A DNA stretch of 32,626 bases from Actinomycetota bacterium (GTDB lineage Bacteria > Actinomycetota > Acidimicrobiia > Acidimicrobiales > Ilumatobacteraceae): positions 1 to 32,626 of the forward strand of contig WLGS01000008.1 in NCBI GenBank assembly GCA_009703125.1, read 5' to 3'. Both the position numbers and the translations under genes were made by a program. Each line of letters opens with the position of its first letter. The stretch's first letter is position 1. The notes under the pieces are model-generated. The model saw nothing but the letters and a program-made list of their open reading frames with translations, had not been told where the DNA came from and made no database searches. Shown one piece after another: positions 7,720-17,343 of this stretch.

Positions 7720-8565
7720 CTACTGGCGACGCGCCCGTAGTTCTCGCTCCGCGGCCTCTCTCATGACCTCAGCGGTGGGTTTCCAGCCAAATTGAAGGAC
7801 ACATTGGCGTCGCGCCTGTTGCACCAACATCCATAATCCGTCAACCACAGTGGCCCCCGCGGACCTCGCGTCAGCCAAGAATGTTGTTTCCAAAGGCTGA
7901 TACACCGCATCGAGAACAATATGTTCAGCCCGCAACATCGACCGAGGAACCAGAGTTTCAGTGGAGTTCATTCCCACCGATGTTGTATTCACCACGACAT
8001 CTGCCGATGCGATGTCATCAATTGTGCCCACACGCAACGTTCCGCCTTCCCTTGTCACCACGGAGCCCAAACGTTGCACAAGTTGTTCCGCATGAGACAC
8101 GCTTCGATTCACCACAACTACATGGGCGCCACGACACCCCAGAGCCAACGCCACTGAGCGACCAGTTCCTCCTGCGCCAAGCACGACTGCTGTTGCGCCA
8201 CCCAAATGCGCACCACCTTGTTCTGTGAGCGCATCACAACATCCATCCCCATCCGTGTTGTACCCAGTTGTGTGTGTAGAGGTGAGCACAACACAGTTCA
8301 CGGCATGCAAAAGGCTCGCAACTTCGTCGACAGAATCAAGTGCTGCAATGATCCTTTCTTTCAGCGGCATCGTGACGGACAGTCCCCGCACTCCTTGATG
8401 TTGCAATGTGCTCACGAGCGCAGCGACATCGTCTCCCACGCATTCCAATGCTTCATATTCACCCTGCACTCCATGAATCCGCAAAGCAGCGCGGTACATC
8501 GCAGGTGACAAAGAATGAGAGACGGGCGAACCTATGACTGCAGCAACTAGAGATGCAGCGTTCAC
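7720..8565 (-). CDS. aroE: Shikimate dehydrogenase (NADP+)
   Basis: This enzyme reduces 3-dehydroshikimate to shikimate. The 281-residue product shows the substrate-binding SHSLSP (about 16-21), the catalytic Lys in VTMPLKE (Lys69), Asn90 in HAVNCV and Asp105 in NTDGDG, then a Rossmann GAGGTGRSVA loop and an NRS segment consistent with NADP preference. All AroE catalytic residues are present. The GTG start at 8563-8565 overlaps the mltG TGA (GTGA). It heads the five-gene ar o block that continues into aroC. Confidence 0.95.
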   Translation of the reverse strand: MNAASLVAAVIGSPVSHSLSPAMYRAALRIHGVQGEYEALECVGDDVAALVSTLQHQGVRGLSVTMPLKERIIAALDSVDEVASLLHAVNCVVLTSTHTTGYNTDGDGCCDALTEQGGAHLGGATAVVLGAGGTGRSVALALGCRGAHVVVVNRSVSHAEQLVQRLGSVVTREGGTLRVGTIDDIASADVVVNTTSVGMNSTETLVPRSMLRAEHIVLDAVYQPLETTFLADARSAGATVVDGLWMLVQQARRQCVLQFGWKPTAEVMREAAERELRARRQ

Positions 8566-9737
8566 GGAAGAACTCCTGCTGCTCGTGATTTTTCAATATT
8601 CACGAGATGCTGTTCGTAAGTTGTTGCAAATACATGCCGTCCTGTTTTGTCCGCAAGGACGTAGTAGAGATACATGCACTTTTCACTTGCGGCAAGACCC
8701 ACACACGCTTCGTCATCACGTGGAGGAGATCCCGCTGGTGCAAGTGAAGCCTGAATGGATGCTCTTCCAGGATTAGCAATGGGAGTGGGTGGCAGCCCCT
8801 TCTTGAGATACACGTTGTAGGGAGTGTCCGCTGCCTTCATCTCTAACCACGTCATAGACGGATCTTGACCATATTTCACAGCAGCATCGATCTCTAGATT
8901 CATACCCAGTTCAAGGCGGTTGTAAATCACTTGAGCAATCTTTGGACGATCTTCGGCAACTTTTGCTTCGCGCTCCACCATCGAGGCAACGATGAGTAAC
9001 TCATAAGGGCTAAGTCCTCGAGCTTTCGCGCCCGCCACAAGATCTGTCTGACGCGCCACTCGCTGCATCATCTCCACCAACGTCTTTACGACGCCAGCTT
9101 CCGTACCATCTCCAGAAATTTGATAGGTATCCGGAAACAGTAAGCCTTCTAGAGAAGTGTTTCCCGAAGGAGACAACTCAGATACCACCGAGCCGTCGGT
9201 GGCCGCAGCAACAAAATCATCCACTGTCATAAAGGTCAACTTTGATGCAAGCCTCTCCCCCATTTGAGCAAGTGTCATGCCTTCTGGGAAAGTGACTGAG
9301 ACAAATGTCTGTGCAGGTGGTGTTGATAAAGCCTTGATGATTTGACCTGCATTGTCGCGAGGACGAAGTGAGTAATAGCCAGGCAACAAGTCGATTCCGC
9401 CACGAGTGGAGGCATACCAGCGAAAGATGGACGCATTGGTAATGAATCCCTCACTTTCCAAACGTTGTGCCACAGATGCCACAGTGTCCCCATCATTCAC
9501 TGTGAAATTCACTGCTGTGCCAGGCTCACCGGAGGGATTGAGTTGATTCACCACCCACCAACTCGCCACGCCGAGTAGCAGCACTGAAGCAATTGCGACG
9601 ATGGCCACCATGCGAAGCGGACTACGCATGTGTTCCCATTCTTGTGGCAATGTCTCTGTTGCAGACTCCGGCACTGCTTCTACAACATCCCAAGGATCCT
9701 CGTGCCAGTCTTGGGAGATCAGTGGGTCGTCCTTCAT
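8562..9737 (-). CDS. mltG: Endolytic murein transglycosylase MltG (YceG-like)
   Basis: MltG is a membrane-anchored lytic transglycosylase that cleaves nascent glycan strands and helps terminate peptidoglycan polymerisation. The 391-residue product has a cytoplasmic acidic N terminus, one membrane helix (about 42-64), a LysM-like region, and the YceG catalytic domain. That domain contains IVASMVEREAKVAED, with the catalytic Glu, and QVIYNRLELGMNLEID. The C-terminal LPPTPIANPGRASIQASL motif is also typical. The ATG at 9735-9737 overlaps the ruvX TGA. The alaS-ruvX-mltG-aroE order is conserved in Actinobacteria. Confidence 0.93.
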   Translation of the reverse strand: MKDDPLISQDWHEDPWDVVEAVPESATETLPQEWEHMRSPLRMVAIVAIASVLLLGVASWWVVNQLNPSGEPGTAVNFTVNDGDTVASVAQRLESEGFITNASIFRWYASTRGGIDLLPGYYSLRPRDNAGQIIKALSTPPAQTFVSVTFPEGMTLAQMGERLASKLTFMTVDDFVAAATDGSVVSELSPSGNTSLEGLLFPDTYQISGDGTEAGVVKTLVEMMQRVARQTDLVAGAKARGLSPYELLIVASMVEREAKVAEDRPKIAQVIYNRLELGMNLEIDAAVKYGQDPSMTWLEMKAADTPYNVYLKKGLPPTPIANPGRASIQASLAPAGSPPRDDEACVGLAASEKCMYLYYVLADKTGRHVFATTYEQHLVNIEKSRAAGVLP

Positions 9738-10174
9738 GACTGTTCCTCAACTTGGGCACCCGAAGTACGTGCATCCAGCCATGATTGCAAGATCACAGCA
9801 GCAGCAACTTTGTCCACCACACGACGTCGTGCTTGTGCACGCATCTTTTGTTCCATCAACACTCGGTCAGCCTCAACCGTCGTGAGTCGTTCATCGTGTA
9901 CATACACAGGCACACCCACAACCGTAGTCATTCGCTCCACTTCACGCAGGGCAGCTTCGGCTGCCTTGCCTGCTGTGCCATCCATGTTCAGCGGAAGCCC
10001 CACAACGATTGCAACAACTTCTTCTTCTTGCACAAGACGAGCAATCTCATTGTGGTCGACACGTTGGCTAGTGCCGCGTTCAATCACACACAGTGGAGTT
10101 GCAATAGTGCCACTGCGATCTGAGACCGCTACCCCCACTCGTTTCGATCCAAGGTCGATGCCGAGTACTCGCAC
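9734..10174 (-). CDS. ruvX: Putative pre-16S rRNA nuclease / Holliday junction resolvase-like protein (YqgF family)
   Basis: This is an RNase H-fold nuclease of 146 residues. Family members process the 5' end of 16S rRNA; a role in recombination has also been suggested. The first acidic residue sits in VLGIDLGSKRVGVAVSD. VVGLPLNMDGTAG and YVHDERLTTVEA carry the conserved central motifs, and DKVAAAVILQSWLD holds the C-terminal Asp. The start is GTG at 10172-10174, only two bases after the alaS TAA, so the two genes are co-transcribed. Confidence 0.93.
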   Translation of the reverse strand: MRVLGIDLGSKRVGVAVSDRSGTIATPLCVIERGTSQRVDHNEIARLVQEEEVVAIVVGLPLNMDGTAGKAAEAALREVERMTTVVGVPVYVHDERLTTVEADRVLMEQKMRAQARRRVVDKVAAAVILQSWLDARTSGAQVEEQS

Positions 10175-10176
10175 TG

Positions 10177-12810
10177 TTATTGCGAAATACCCAGAAGGGC
10201 TCGAGACTTATCTCGGGCAATTTCCAAACATTGGTCAATTCCTTCGGGATTTTTCCCACCTGCAGTAGCGATATCACCCTTGCCGCCACCGCCACCACCC
10301 ACAGCACGAGCAGCATCTTTGATGAGTTCACCTGCTTGTACAGATTCTCCAGGTGAGGTTGCTCCCACAATAGAGACACCACCTGTGTCATTCACACCAG
10401 CGAGAACAACAGCACGAATGCCATGTTGTTGGCGCACCGCCACAGCGAGATCGCGCAAATCTTGAGCCGATACACCATCTACTCGGGAAATAACAATGCC
10501 ATTGTCGGCAAGTTCTACTAGTTCTGCAGCTCGAGTCAGTGCGAGAGCCGCACGAAGTGCCTTGATTTCATCTTGCGCAGCGCGAAGCTCATCCAGTTTT
10601 CTCTGCACTCCATCAAAAGCTTCGTCAACACGAGTTCCTACCGCTTGTGCAACTGTGGCAAGCACCTGATCTGTGCGCTGCATGTAACGCACCGTGTTCT
10701 CTCCAGTAACGGCTTCAATACGACGCAGGTTTGAACCAATAGATGACTCGGCCACAATCTTTATTGTTCCGATATCACCCGTTGCCGAAACATGAGTACC
10801 ACCACACAACTCCGTAGATGCACCTGCACGAAGCACTCGTACGGTGTCACCATATTTGTCACCGAAAAATGCAATTGCCCCAGCAGCTAGAGCTTCTTCC
10901 TTCGACGTCTCAAATGCATCCACAGATGCATTTGCCAACACCTCAGCATTTGCCAACGACTCGATTTGGGCAATTTCCTCTGCGGTCACTGCGTCATAGT
11001 GACTGAAGTCAAAACGTAAACGATCAGGTGACACGAGCGATCCAGCTTGCTTCACGTGCTCACCTAATACCTTTCGAAGCGCCCAGTGCAAGACATGCGT
11101 CCCCGTGTGATTCCGGCGAGTGGCCTTCCGGGCAGCGACATCGATCTGTGCTGTCACTACATCGCCCACTTCTACGGTGCCGTTCTCTACTTGGCACACA
11201 TGACGGCGTAAATCAGGCAACGCAAAGGTTGTGTCCACTACACGCAGTGAGCCATTGGGCCCCACAATCGTGCCAATGTCTCCGACCTGGCCACCACTTT
11301 CTGCATAGAACGGCGTGTGATCCAAGAAGAGCTCAATTGCTCCATCGTCTCCTTCGACAATGGCCATCACTGTGGCTTCGGCGACATCCCGCACATAACC
11401 CACGAATTCAGTGGTGCCATGCTCTTCCATAACCTCGCGATACAACACGACGCGGTCTTCATCACTACGGCCAGCTTTTCGTGCGCTCTTGGCGCGCACA
11501 CGCTGTTCATTCATTTCCTTTTCGAAACCATCAACATCTACTGCAACATCGCGCTCAGCTGCGATTTCTTGTGTGAGCTCCAGAGGAAAACCGTAAGTGT
11601 CGTGCAAAAGGAATGCAGAATGACCAGACACCGACTTTGCACCCGATGACAGATCATTTTCAAGAATCGAGAGACCAGATTTCAAAGTGTGTCGGAAACG
11701 CTCTTCTTCTTTCTCCAGTACTCCCACGATGAAGTCTTTGTTCTTTTTTAGATCTGGATAGGCATTACCCATCACTTCAATTGCTGTCTCCGACATTGAC
11801 GGCATGACCAACGATTCAGTGCCCAGCAAAAACGCATGACGCACAGCACGTCGAATAATGCGTCGAAGCACGTATCCGCGATTTTCATTACTCGGGAACA
11901 CACCATCATTAATCAGCATTGTTGCTGAACGTGCATGCTCAGCCAATACGCGAAGACTAAAACTTGACCGATCGCTGTAGTCACCGGAACGATAAGTAGC
12001 ACCAGTTGATGATTGGGCTTGTTCTATAAGCGGATAGAGCACGTCAGTTTCCCAAACGGAATCCACTCCTTGAACCAACGCCAAAATACGCTCGAGTCCT
12101 GCACCAGTGTCAATACTGGGTTTTGGCAAGGGCTCGCGATTACCATCTGCAGACTGGTTGTACTGCATGAACACCAAGTTCCAGAATTCCATGAAACGGT
12201 CACCTTGAGGATCATTCTGCGGACCACCATCGGGACCAAATGCAGGGCCGCGATCAAAATGAATCTCAGAGCATGGACCACATGGCCCTGTGTCGCCCGC
12301 CTGCCAGAAGTTGTCTTTGTCTCCTAGACGCTGGATGCGCTCCATGGGAACACCCACTTGTTCATGCCAGATAGCTTCTGCTTCATCATCGGACTCGTGC
12401 ACCGTGATCCACAAACGGTCACCGTCAAAGCCAAACACATTGGTCACCAAATCCCATGACCAAGGAATTGCATCAGTCTTGAAGTAATCGCCAAAACTGA
12501 AGTTGCCGAGCATTTCAAAGAACACCAAGTGACGCTTTGTGCGTCCCACATCGTCGAGGTCGTTGTGCTTGCCACCAGCACGCACGCACTTCTGCACCGT
12601 CACGGCACGTGAGTAAGGCGCTACTTCATCACCCATGAAATATGGCTTGAACGGCACCATGCCTGCCACCGTGAAGAGCAAGGTGGGATCGTGCGGAATC
12701 AGACTTGCCGAAGAGACCACAGTGTGTCCACGATCGCGAAAGAACTCGGAAAAGGACGCACGCAGTTGGTCTGCACTACGAGGAGAGCCGGAAGAAGATG
12801 GGGAGGCCAT
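10177..12810 (-). CDS. alaS: Alanyl-tRNA synthetase
   Basis: This enzyme charges tRNA-Ala and edits mischarged Ser and Gly. The 877-residue product is full length. The class II catalytic domain covers the first ~240 residues. The editing-domain zinc ligands HTGTH (568-572) and CGGTH (669-673) are intact. The C-terminal C-Ala domain ends in a glycine-rich VGGGGGGKGDIATAGGK segment. The ATG at 12808-12810 has GGAG upstream. A 44-base spacer separates it from the small membrane-protein gene; I see only a weak promoter candidate and no T-box there. Confidence 0.98.
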   Translation of the reverse strand: MASPSSSGSPRSADQLRASFSEFFRDRGHTVVSSASLIPHDPTLLFTVAGMVPFKPYFMGDEVAPYSRAVTVQKCVRAGGKHNDLDDVGRTKRHLVFFEMLGNFSFGDYFKTDAIPWSWDLVTNVFGFDGDRLWITVHESDDEAEAIWHEQVGVPMERIQRLGDKDNFWQAGDTGPCGPCSEIHFDRGPAFGPDGGPQNDPQGDRFMEFWNLVFMQYNQSADGNREPLPKPSIDTGAGLERILALVQGVDSVWETDVLYPLIEQAQSSTGATYRSGDYSDRSSFSLRVLAEHARSATMLINDGVFPSNENRGYVLRRIIRRAVRHAFLLGTESLVMPSMSETAIEVMGNAYPDLKKNKDFIVGVLEKEEERFRHTLKSGLSILENDLSSGAKSVSGHSAFLLHDTYGFPLELTQEIAAERDVAVDVDGFEKEMNEQRVRAKSARKAGRSDEDRVVLYREVMEEHGTTEFVGYVRDVAEATVMAIVEGDDGAIELFLDHTPFYAESGGQVGDIGTIVGPNGSLRVVDTTFALPDLRRHVCQVENGTVEVGDVVTAQIDVAARKATRRNHTGTHVLHWALRKVLGEHVKQAGSLVSPDRLRFDFSHYDAVTAEEIAQIESLANAEVLANASVDAFETSKEEALAAGAIAFFGDKYGDTVRVLRAGASTELCGGTHVSATGDIGTIKIVAESSIGSNLRRIEAVTGENTVRYMQRTDQVLATVAQAVGTRVDEAFDGVQRKLDELRAAQDEIKALRAALALTRAAELVELADNGIVISRVDGVSAQDLRDLAVAVRQQHGIRAVVLAGVNDTGGVSIVGATSPGESVQAGELIKDAARAVGGGGGGKGDIATAGGKNPEGIDQCLEIARDKSRALLGISQ

Positions 12811-12854
12811 GGTGGCTCCATGTTACTCAACGTGGCACTAGCCAGCGCGGTGAG

Positions 12855-13079
12855 TTAACTCTGAAGTGTCTGATCGTTGGGGCCGCTGGCGACATTGGAT
12901 TCTTTTTTCCAAAGCTCCAGCAACTTGTCGATAAGGAATTTTGACACATCTGTCACAGCCTGAATCACAGAGGCCAGGGTGAGACGTTCACCAAATTCTG
13001 ATGCTTTTCTTTTCAGCCAGGCAGTTCCATAAATGCCGGCGATGACCCCTAGGGCGAACCAAAACATACGACGAAACAT
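12855..13079 (-). CDS. Small single-pass membrane protein, DUF6167-like
   Basis: The 74-residue product begins MFRRMFWFALGVIAG, with one N-terminal membrane helix followed by a basic amphipathic helix and a polar tail. From memory, this pattern and its position beside alaS resemble the small DUF6167-type proteins found in this cluster in other Actinobacteria; no function is known. The ATG at 13077-13079 has GAAGG about nine bases upstream. A GTG at 13080-13082 directly before it is an alternative adding one residue. The product probably sits in the cytoplasmic membrane. Confidence 0.65.
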   Translation of the reverse strand: MFRRMFWFALGVIAGIYGTAWLKRKASEFGERLTLASVIQAVTDVSKFLIDKLLELWKKESNVASGPNDQTLQS

Positions 13080-13118
13080 CACAGAGCCTTCACGCCGTAA
13101 TGCGAGACCGACATTGCC

Positions 13119-14285
13119 TTATCTTGTGTCACCTTGTCTACGGTAGTAGTTATTGACCTTGGTTCCTACTGGGGCAAACTGCGGAGGGTCGAGAGTAGTT
13201 GCAGGTGCAGGGCCAGTGCGGCCCTCGCGTACATCGTCTAGCGCCTTTTCAATTGCATTTGTGACATCGCGACTTTTCGGAGCGGTCGATAGATGAATGA
13301 CCGCATGAGCAAGATGATGTGTTGCCTCTGGCATTCCCACACGCTCCACCACTTGGGCGACCGACACTGCAATCAACAAAGCGGAATGATCGGCCATCCC
13401 GATGTCTTCACTTGCAAAAATCATGAGTCGCCGAGAAATGAACCGTGGATCTTCTCCCGACTCGATCATGCGCGCCAGCCAATGCAGGGCAATGTCTGTC
13501 TCCCCTGCTCGCATCGACTTAATGAATGCCGATGCAATGTTGTAATGATCATCCGCACCTAATCGCTGCACTGCAGTACTCAAAGCAGACATCGCGTGAT
13601 CAATCGCAATCTTTTCGCCCGCTGCCAATGCAAGTGCAACTTCCAGTGACGTGAGCGCTTGTCGCACATCACCCGTGCTACGTGTTGCAATCAATGCCAA
13701 AGCGTCATCGTCTGCATGAGCCTGTTCATGCAGAACTGCACGCTCTAACACTTGAATAATGGATTCTTCTTTCACTGATTCGAGTGGAAATACAGACGAG
13801 CGACTTCTCAAAGCTGGGTTAACAGAAAAAGCTGGGTTCTCAGTCGTTGCTCCCACCAAGGAGATAATTCCCGACTCGACCGCGTGCAGTAGAGCATCTT
13901 GTTGATTAGTGGTGAATCGATGAATCTCATCGATAAACAGCAAAGTTCCCGTGTTGTCTAGCAACAATCGATTCTGGGCACGATCAATAACTTCGCGAAC
14001 ATCTTTTACTCCGGCAGTTACCGCAGAAAGTCGTTCAAAACTACGCTTGGTAGATGAAGCAATGAGTTCTGCAATGGTTGTCTTGCCTGTGCCAGGTGGA
14101 CCCCAAAGGATAAGTGAACTTAAACGATCCGATTCGATGAGTCGACGTAACGGGGCATGTGGGGCGAGTAAATGGTCCTGACCCACAACTTCATCAAGAG
14201 TGCGAGGCCGTAAACGCGCCGCCAACGGAGCCTTTGCATCCATGCGCTCCTGGCGCACTGATGCAAAAAGGTCATCGTCGTTCAT
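13119..14285 (-). CDS. rarA: Replication-associated recombination AAA+ ATPase RarA (MgsA/WRNIP1 family)
   Basis: RarA acts at stalled replication forks together with SSB. The 388-residue product has Walker A GPPGTGKTT (about 61-69), Walker [11 protein letters not shown], sensor ATTENPAF and a clamp-loader-like helical domain with STGDVRQALTSLE. The C terminus is short: after DDVREGRTGPAPA the usual GYKYPHD-to-QQYLP segment is missing and the protein stops at NNYYRRQGDTR. Family members are usually about 430-450 residues. The ATG lies nine bases after the aspS stop. The ATPase core is intact, so it is probably functional. Confidence 0.92.
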   Translation of the reverse strand: MNDDDLFASVRQERMDAKAPLAARLRPRTLDEVVGQDHLLAPHAPLRRLIESDRLSSLILWGPPGTGKTTIAELIASSTKRSFERLSAVTAGVKDVREVIDRAQNRLLLDNTGTLLFIDEIHRFTTNQQDALLHAVESGIISLVGATTENPAFSVNPALRSRSSVFPLESVKEESIIQVLERAVLHEQAHADDDALALIATRSTGDVRQALTSLEVALALAAGEKIAIDHAMSALSTAVQRLGADDHYNIASAFIKSMRAGETDIALHWLARMIESGEDPRFISRRLMIFASEDIGMADHSALLIAVSVAQVVERVGMPEATHHLAHAVIHLSTAPKSRDVTNAIEKALDDVREGRTGPAPATTLDPPQFAPVGTKVNNYYRRQGDTR

Positions 14286-14294
14286 CAGTGCGCG

Positions 14295-16058
14295 TTACGA
14301 AGTAGCAGGAGGCGGAAGGAGGCGTAATCCCAATTCGGCAAGATGTGAATTTTCCACTGGTGTAGGAGCACTTGTCATTGGGTCTGCGCCACTTTGCGTC
14401 TTCGGGAAGGCAATTACCTCGCGAATGTTCTCCTCGCCCGCCAAGATGGCAGTCAGACGATCAATGCCGAATGCGAAACCACCATGAGGCGGCGCGCCAT
14501 AACGGAATGGTTGCAAGAAGAAGCCAAAACGTTTATCGGCTTCCTCGTCCGAGATTCCCAAAAGATTGAACACTCGACGTTGCAACTCTGGTTCATGAAT
14601 ACGAATTGAACCCGAGCCCAACTCCCAACCATTCAGAACCAAGTCATAAGCCAAAGCTCGCACCTTCAATGGGTCGGTATCAAACAATGAAATGTCATCA
14701 GGATGCGGATGACAGAACGGATGATGGCCTGGTCGTGGAGTACCCGAGACGGGGTCAACACCGACAAACAACGGAAACTCGGTCACCCACACATAGGCAT
14801 AAGGCCCCTCGTGTACTGGTGGCCGACCGATGTCATTGCGCAAAGTGCCCAAGACCTCACATGTTGTGTCCCAATTGTCGGCAACAATCAACACAAGATC
14901 ACCAGATTGGGCTTCCATCGCTGTAACGAGACTGCGTATTTCATCTTCAGAGAGAAACTTCGCGATAGGAGATTCAACTGTGCCGTCTGGGCCAACCTTT
15001 ATCCATACCAACCCTTTTGCTCCGACTTTTTTGGCCCTGTCCGTCAATGCATCCAGTTTGTTGCGTCCAGATGCAGCAGCGTCTGGGTACACCTTGGCAT
15101 CAACACGAATTCCCTTGATGGACTCTGCGCCAGCAAATGCTTTGAACTCTGTACCCGAAAACACATGAGTGAGCTCTACTAATTCCATACCAAATCGCAT
15201 ATCTGGTTTGTCCACACCAAAACGATTCATTGCCTCAAGCCATGTGATGCGCTGGATAGTAGGCGGCTCCTCGCCCGTCACTGCTTTGGCTGCAGCAACC
15301 ACCGCACGTCCGATGTTTTCCAACACATCGTCTTGGGAAACGAAAGACATCTCTGCATCGAGTTGCATGAATTCATATTGACGGTCCGCGCGCAAGTCCT
15401 CGTCTCGCAGACATTTGGCAATCTGGTAGTAACGATCAATACCAGAAACCATCAATAACTGTTTCCACAACTGTGGCGACTGAGGCAAAGCAAAAAATGA
15501 ACCTGGTTCTTTTCGAGATGGAACTAAGAATTCACGAGCACCTTCGGGAGTTGAAGGCATAAGAAGCGGCGTCTCAACTTCCAAAAATCCGTTTGATTCC
15601 ATTTCGCGACGAATCGCACTATTGACCAAAGCACGTACTCGAAGGTTCTTTTGCATCCGCTCGCGACGAATGTCGAGATAGCGATAACGGAGACGAATAC
15701 CTTCATCTACCTCATCGGCTCGCTGGTCGACGGGAAACGGAGGCGGTTCGGCGATATTCAACACTTCGACTTGACAATCACCAATCTCTACCGTGCCAGT
15801 CGGAAGGTTTGCATTCACTGTGCCTTCGGGACGTGCACGCACCACACCTGTGACTCGAATGACGTACTCGCTACGCACATCGACATCGTTATCCACTACA
15901 CATTGCACGATGCCTGAATGGTCACGAAGATCTACGAAAGCCAACTTCTCACCATGCTCACGACGACGTGCAACCCAGCCACACAGCGACACGGTGCTGC
16001 CGATATGGGCGTCGCGAAGTTCGCCACACATATGTGTACGCATTGCAGTCGAATTCAT
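14295..16058 (-). CDS. aspS: Aspartyl-tRNA synthetase, probably non-discriminating (Asp/Asn)
   Basis: This enzyme charges tRNA-Asp. The 587-residue product is a full bacterial-type AspRS: an N-terminal OB-fold anticodon domain (about 8-110), class II motif 2 CLRDEDLRADRQYEFMQLD, the GAD insertion domain, and motif 3 GGFAFGIDRLTAILAG. In the anticodon domain, RRREHGEKLAFVDLRD has His at position 35. In characterised enzymes, His here goes with non-discriminating AspRS and Leu with discriminating AspRS. The ATG at 16056-16058 overlaps the hisS TGA (ATGA) and has AAGGA upstream. Confidence 0.97.
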   Translation of the reverse strand: MNSTAMRTHMCGELRDAHIGSTVSLCGWVARRREHGEKLAFVDLRDHSGIVQCVVDNDVDVRSEYVIRVTGVVRARPEGTVNANLPTGTVEIGDCQVEVLNIAEPPPFPVDQRADEVDEGIRLRYRYLDIRRERMQKNLRVRALVNSAIRREMESNGFLEVETPLLMPSTPEGAREFLVPSRKEPGSFFALPQSPQLWKQLLMVSGIDRYYQIAKCLRDEDLRADRQYEFMQLDAEMSFVSQDDVLENIGRAVVAAAKAVTGEEPPTIQRITWLEAMNRFGVDKPDMRFGMELVELTHVFSGTEFKAFAGAESIKGIRVDAKVYPDAAASGRNKLDALTDRAKKVGAKGLVWIKVGPDGTVESPIAKFLSEDEIRSLVTAMEAQSGDLVLIVADNWDTTCEVLGTLRNDIGRPPVHEGPYAYVWVTEFPLFVGVDPVSGTPRPGHHPFCHPHPDDISLFDTDPLKVRALAYDLVLNGWELGSGSIRIHEPELQRRVFNLLGISDEEADKRFGFFLQPFRYGAPPHGGFAFGIDRLTAILAGEENIREVIAFPKTQSGADPMTSAPTPVENSHLAELGLRLLPPPATS

Positions 16059-17332
16059 GATGTTGTCCTTCGGGGGGTACGACTGCCCACGAGGGCAGAA
16101 AGATTCTCAACGAGATCAGCCTCAAGCACGAGGCGTTGCTCTGAAGTTCCCAAATCGCGAAGGGTGCAACTGTGCGCCGCCGCTTCATCGGAACCAATAA
16201 TTATTGCCACTTGTGCACCACTTCGGTCTGCCACTTTCATCTGAGCTTTCATACTTCGCCCATCAAAAGCCCTATCGACTCGAAATCCGGCTGCACGCAG
16301 ACGGTCTGCAATCCGCAATGCTGCAAACCCATCGGTGACATCAATAATGAACGCATCGAGAGGTGCATCTCCAGCCAGAAATACTCCCTCGGCATCGCAT
16401 GCAAGAAGTGTGCGATCGACTCCCATAGCAAAACCAACTCCGGGCGTAGCGGGGCCACCAAGATCTTCTACAAGGCCGTCATATCGACCCCCGCCACCGA
16501 CTGCGGTTTGAGCGCTATCAAGTGCAGTCGAGACAAACTCAAACACTGTGCGTTGGTAGTAGTCGAGCCCTCGCACAAGACCAGTATTCACTGCGTAGGG
16601 AATCGACAACTGGTCAAGCCCTCTACACACGAGAGAAAAATGTTCCCGTGCCTCATCGGAGAGAAAATCATTAATGGTGGGTGCACCCGCGATGACCGAC
16701 TTATCTTGTGGTCGCTTTGAATCAAGCACACGCAATGGGTTGCGCTCAAGTGTTGCCCGCGACTCCGCCGACAATGACTCAGAGTGGGTCACAAAGTAGG
16801 CGCGAAGAGCATCGATATATCGCTCGCGGTCAGCAAGGTCTCCTAGTGAATTCACCATGAGCAACACACTCGACATGCCTAACTCTTGAAAGAAACGCCA
16901 TCCAAGGGATATCACTTCTACATCGAGGAGCGCATCTGTAGATCCGAGAACTTCAATACCTACTTGATCAAACTGGCGGTATCTACCTGCTTGTGCTTTC
17001 TCATATCGAAAGTTCGACCCCGAGTACCACACCTTCCATGGAGTGGTGGGTCGATGCTGAGCAAACGAGCGACAAATCCCCGCGGTGTGCTCAGGGCGGA
17101 GTGCGACACGACGGCCGCCTTTGTCTTCAAAGTCGTACATCTCTTTAGTCACCACGTCCGTGGCATCACCTAAACGAAGAAACACACCTAAGTCCTCGAA
17201 CATCGGCGGAATAACGCATTCAAAACCTGCCGACTCGACAACGCCTGCGAACACGGCATTCAAGGCACGCCAACGCCCCGCTTGCGGGGGAAGAATATCT
17301 CTGGTTCCCGGACTGGTTTGAAACGATGGCAC
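16055..17332 (-). CDS. hisS: Histidyl-tRNA synthetase
   Basis: This enzyme charges tRNA-His. The 425-residue product has the class II histidine signatures: GTRDILPP at the N terminus, RPEHTAGICRSFAQH, FRYEKAQAGRYRQFDQVG (motif 2), GLVRGLDYYQRTVFEF (histidine binding) and VGGGGRYDGLVEDLGG, followed by a C-terminal anticodon domain. The start is GTG at 17330-17332, 11 bases after the rel stop, with no clear Shine-Dalgarno sequence. The gene overlaps aspS by four bases; hisS-aspS pairing is common. Confidence 0.97.
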   Translation of the reverse strand: MPSFQTSPGTRDILPPQAGRWRALNAVFAGVVESAGFECVIPPMFEDLGVFLRLGDATDVVTKEMYDFEDKGGRRVALRPEHTAGICRSFAQHRPTTPWKVWYSGSNFRYEKAQAGRYRQFDQVGIEVLGSTDALLDVEVISLGWRFFQELGMSSVLLMVNSLGDLADRERYIDALRAYFVTHSESLSAESRATLERNPLRVLDSKRPQDKSVIAGAPTINDFLSDEAREHFSLVCRGLDQLSIPYAVNTGLVRGLDYYQRTVFEFVSTALDSAQTAVGGGGRYDGLVEDLGGPATPGVGFAMGVDRTLLACDAEGVFLAGDAPLDAFIIDVTDGFAALRIADRLRAAGFRVDRAFDGRSMKAQMKVADRSGAQVAIIIGSDEAAAHSCTLRDLGTSEQRLVLEADLVENLSALVGSRTPRRTTS

Positions 17333-17343
17333 GACGCCACAGG

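Noticed and set aside
12811-12854. Possible promoter or T-box before alaS
   Set aside because: The gap is only 44 bases, too short for a T-box, and the best -10-like hexamer (TAACAT) has four of six matches with no -35 partner.
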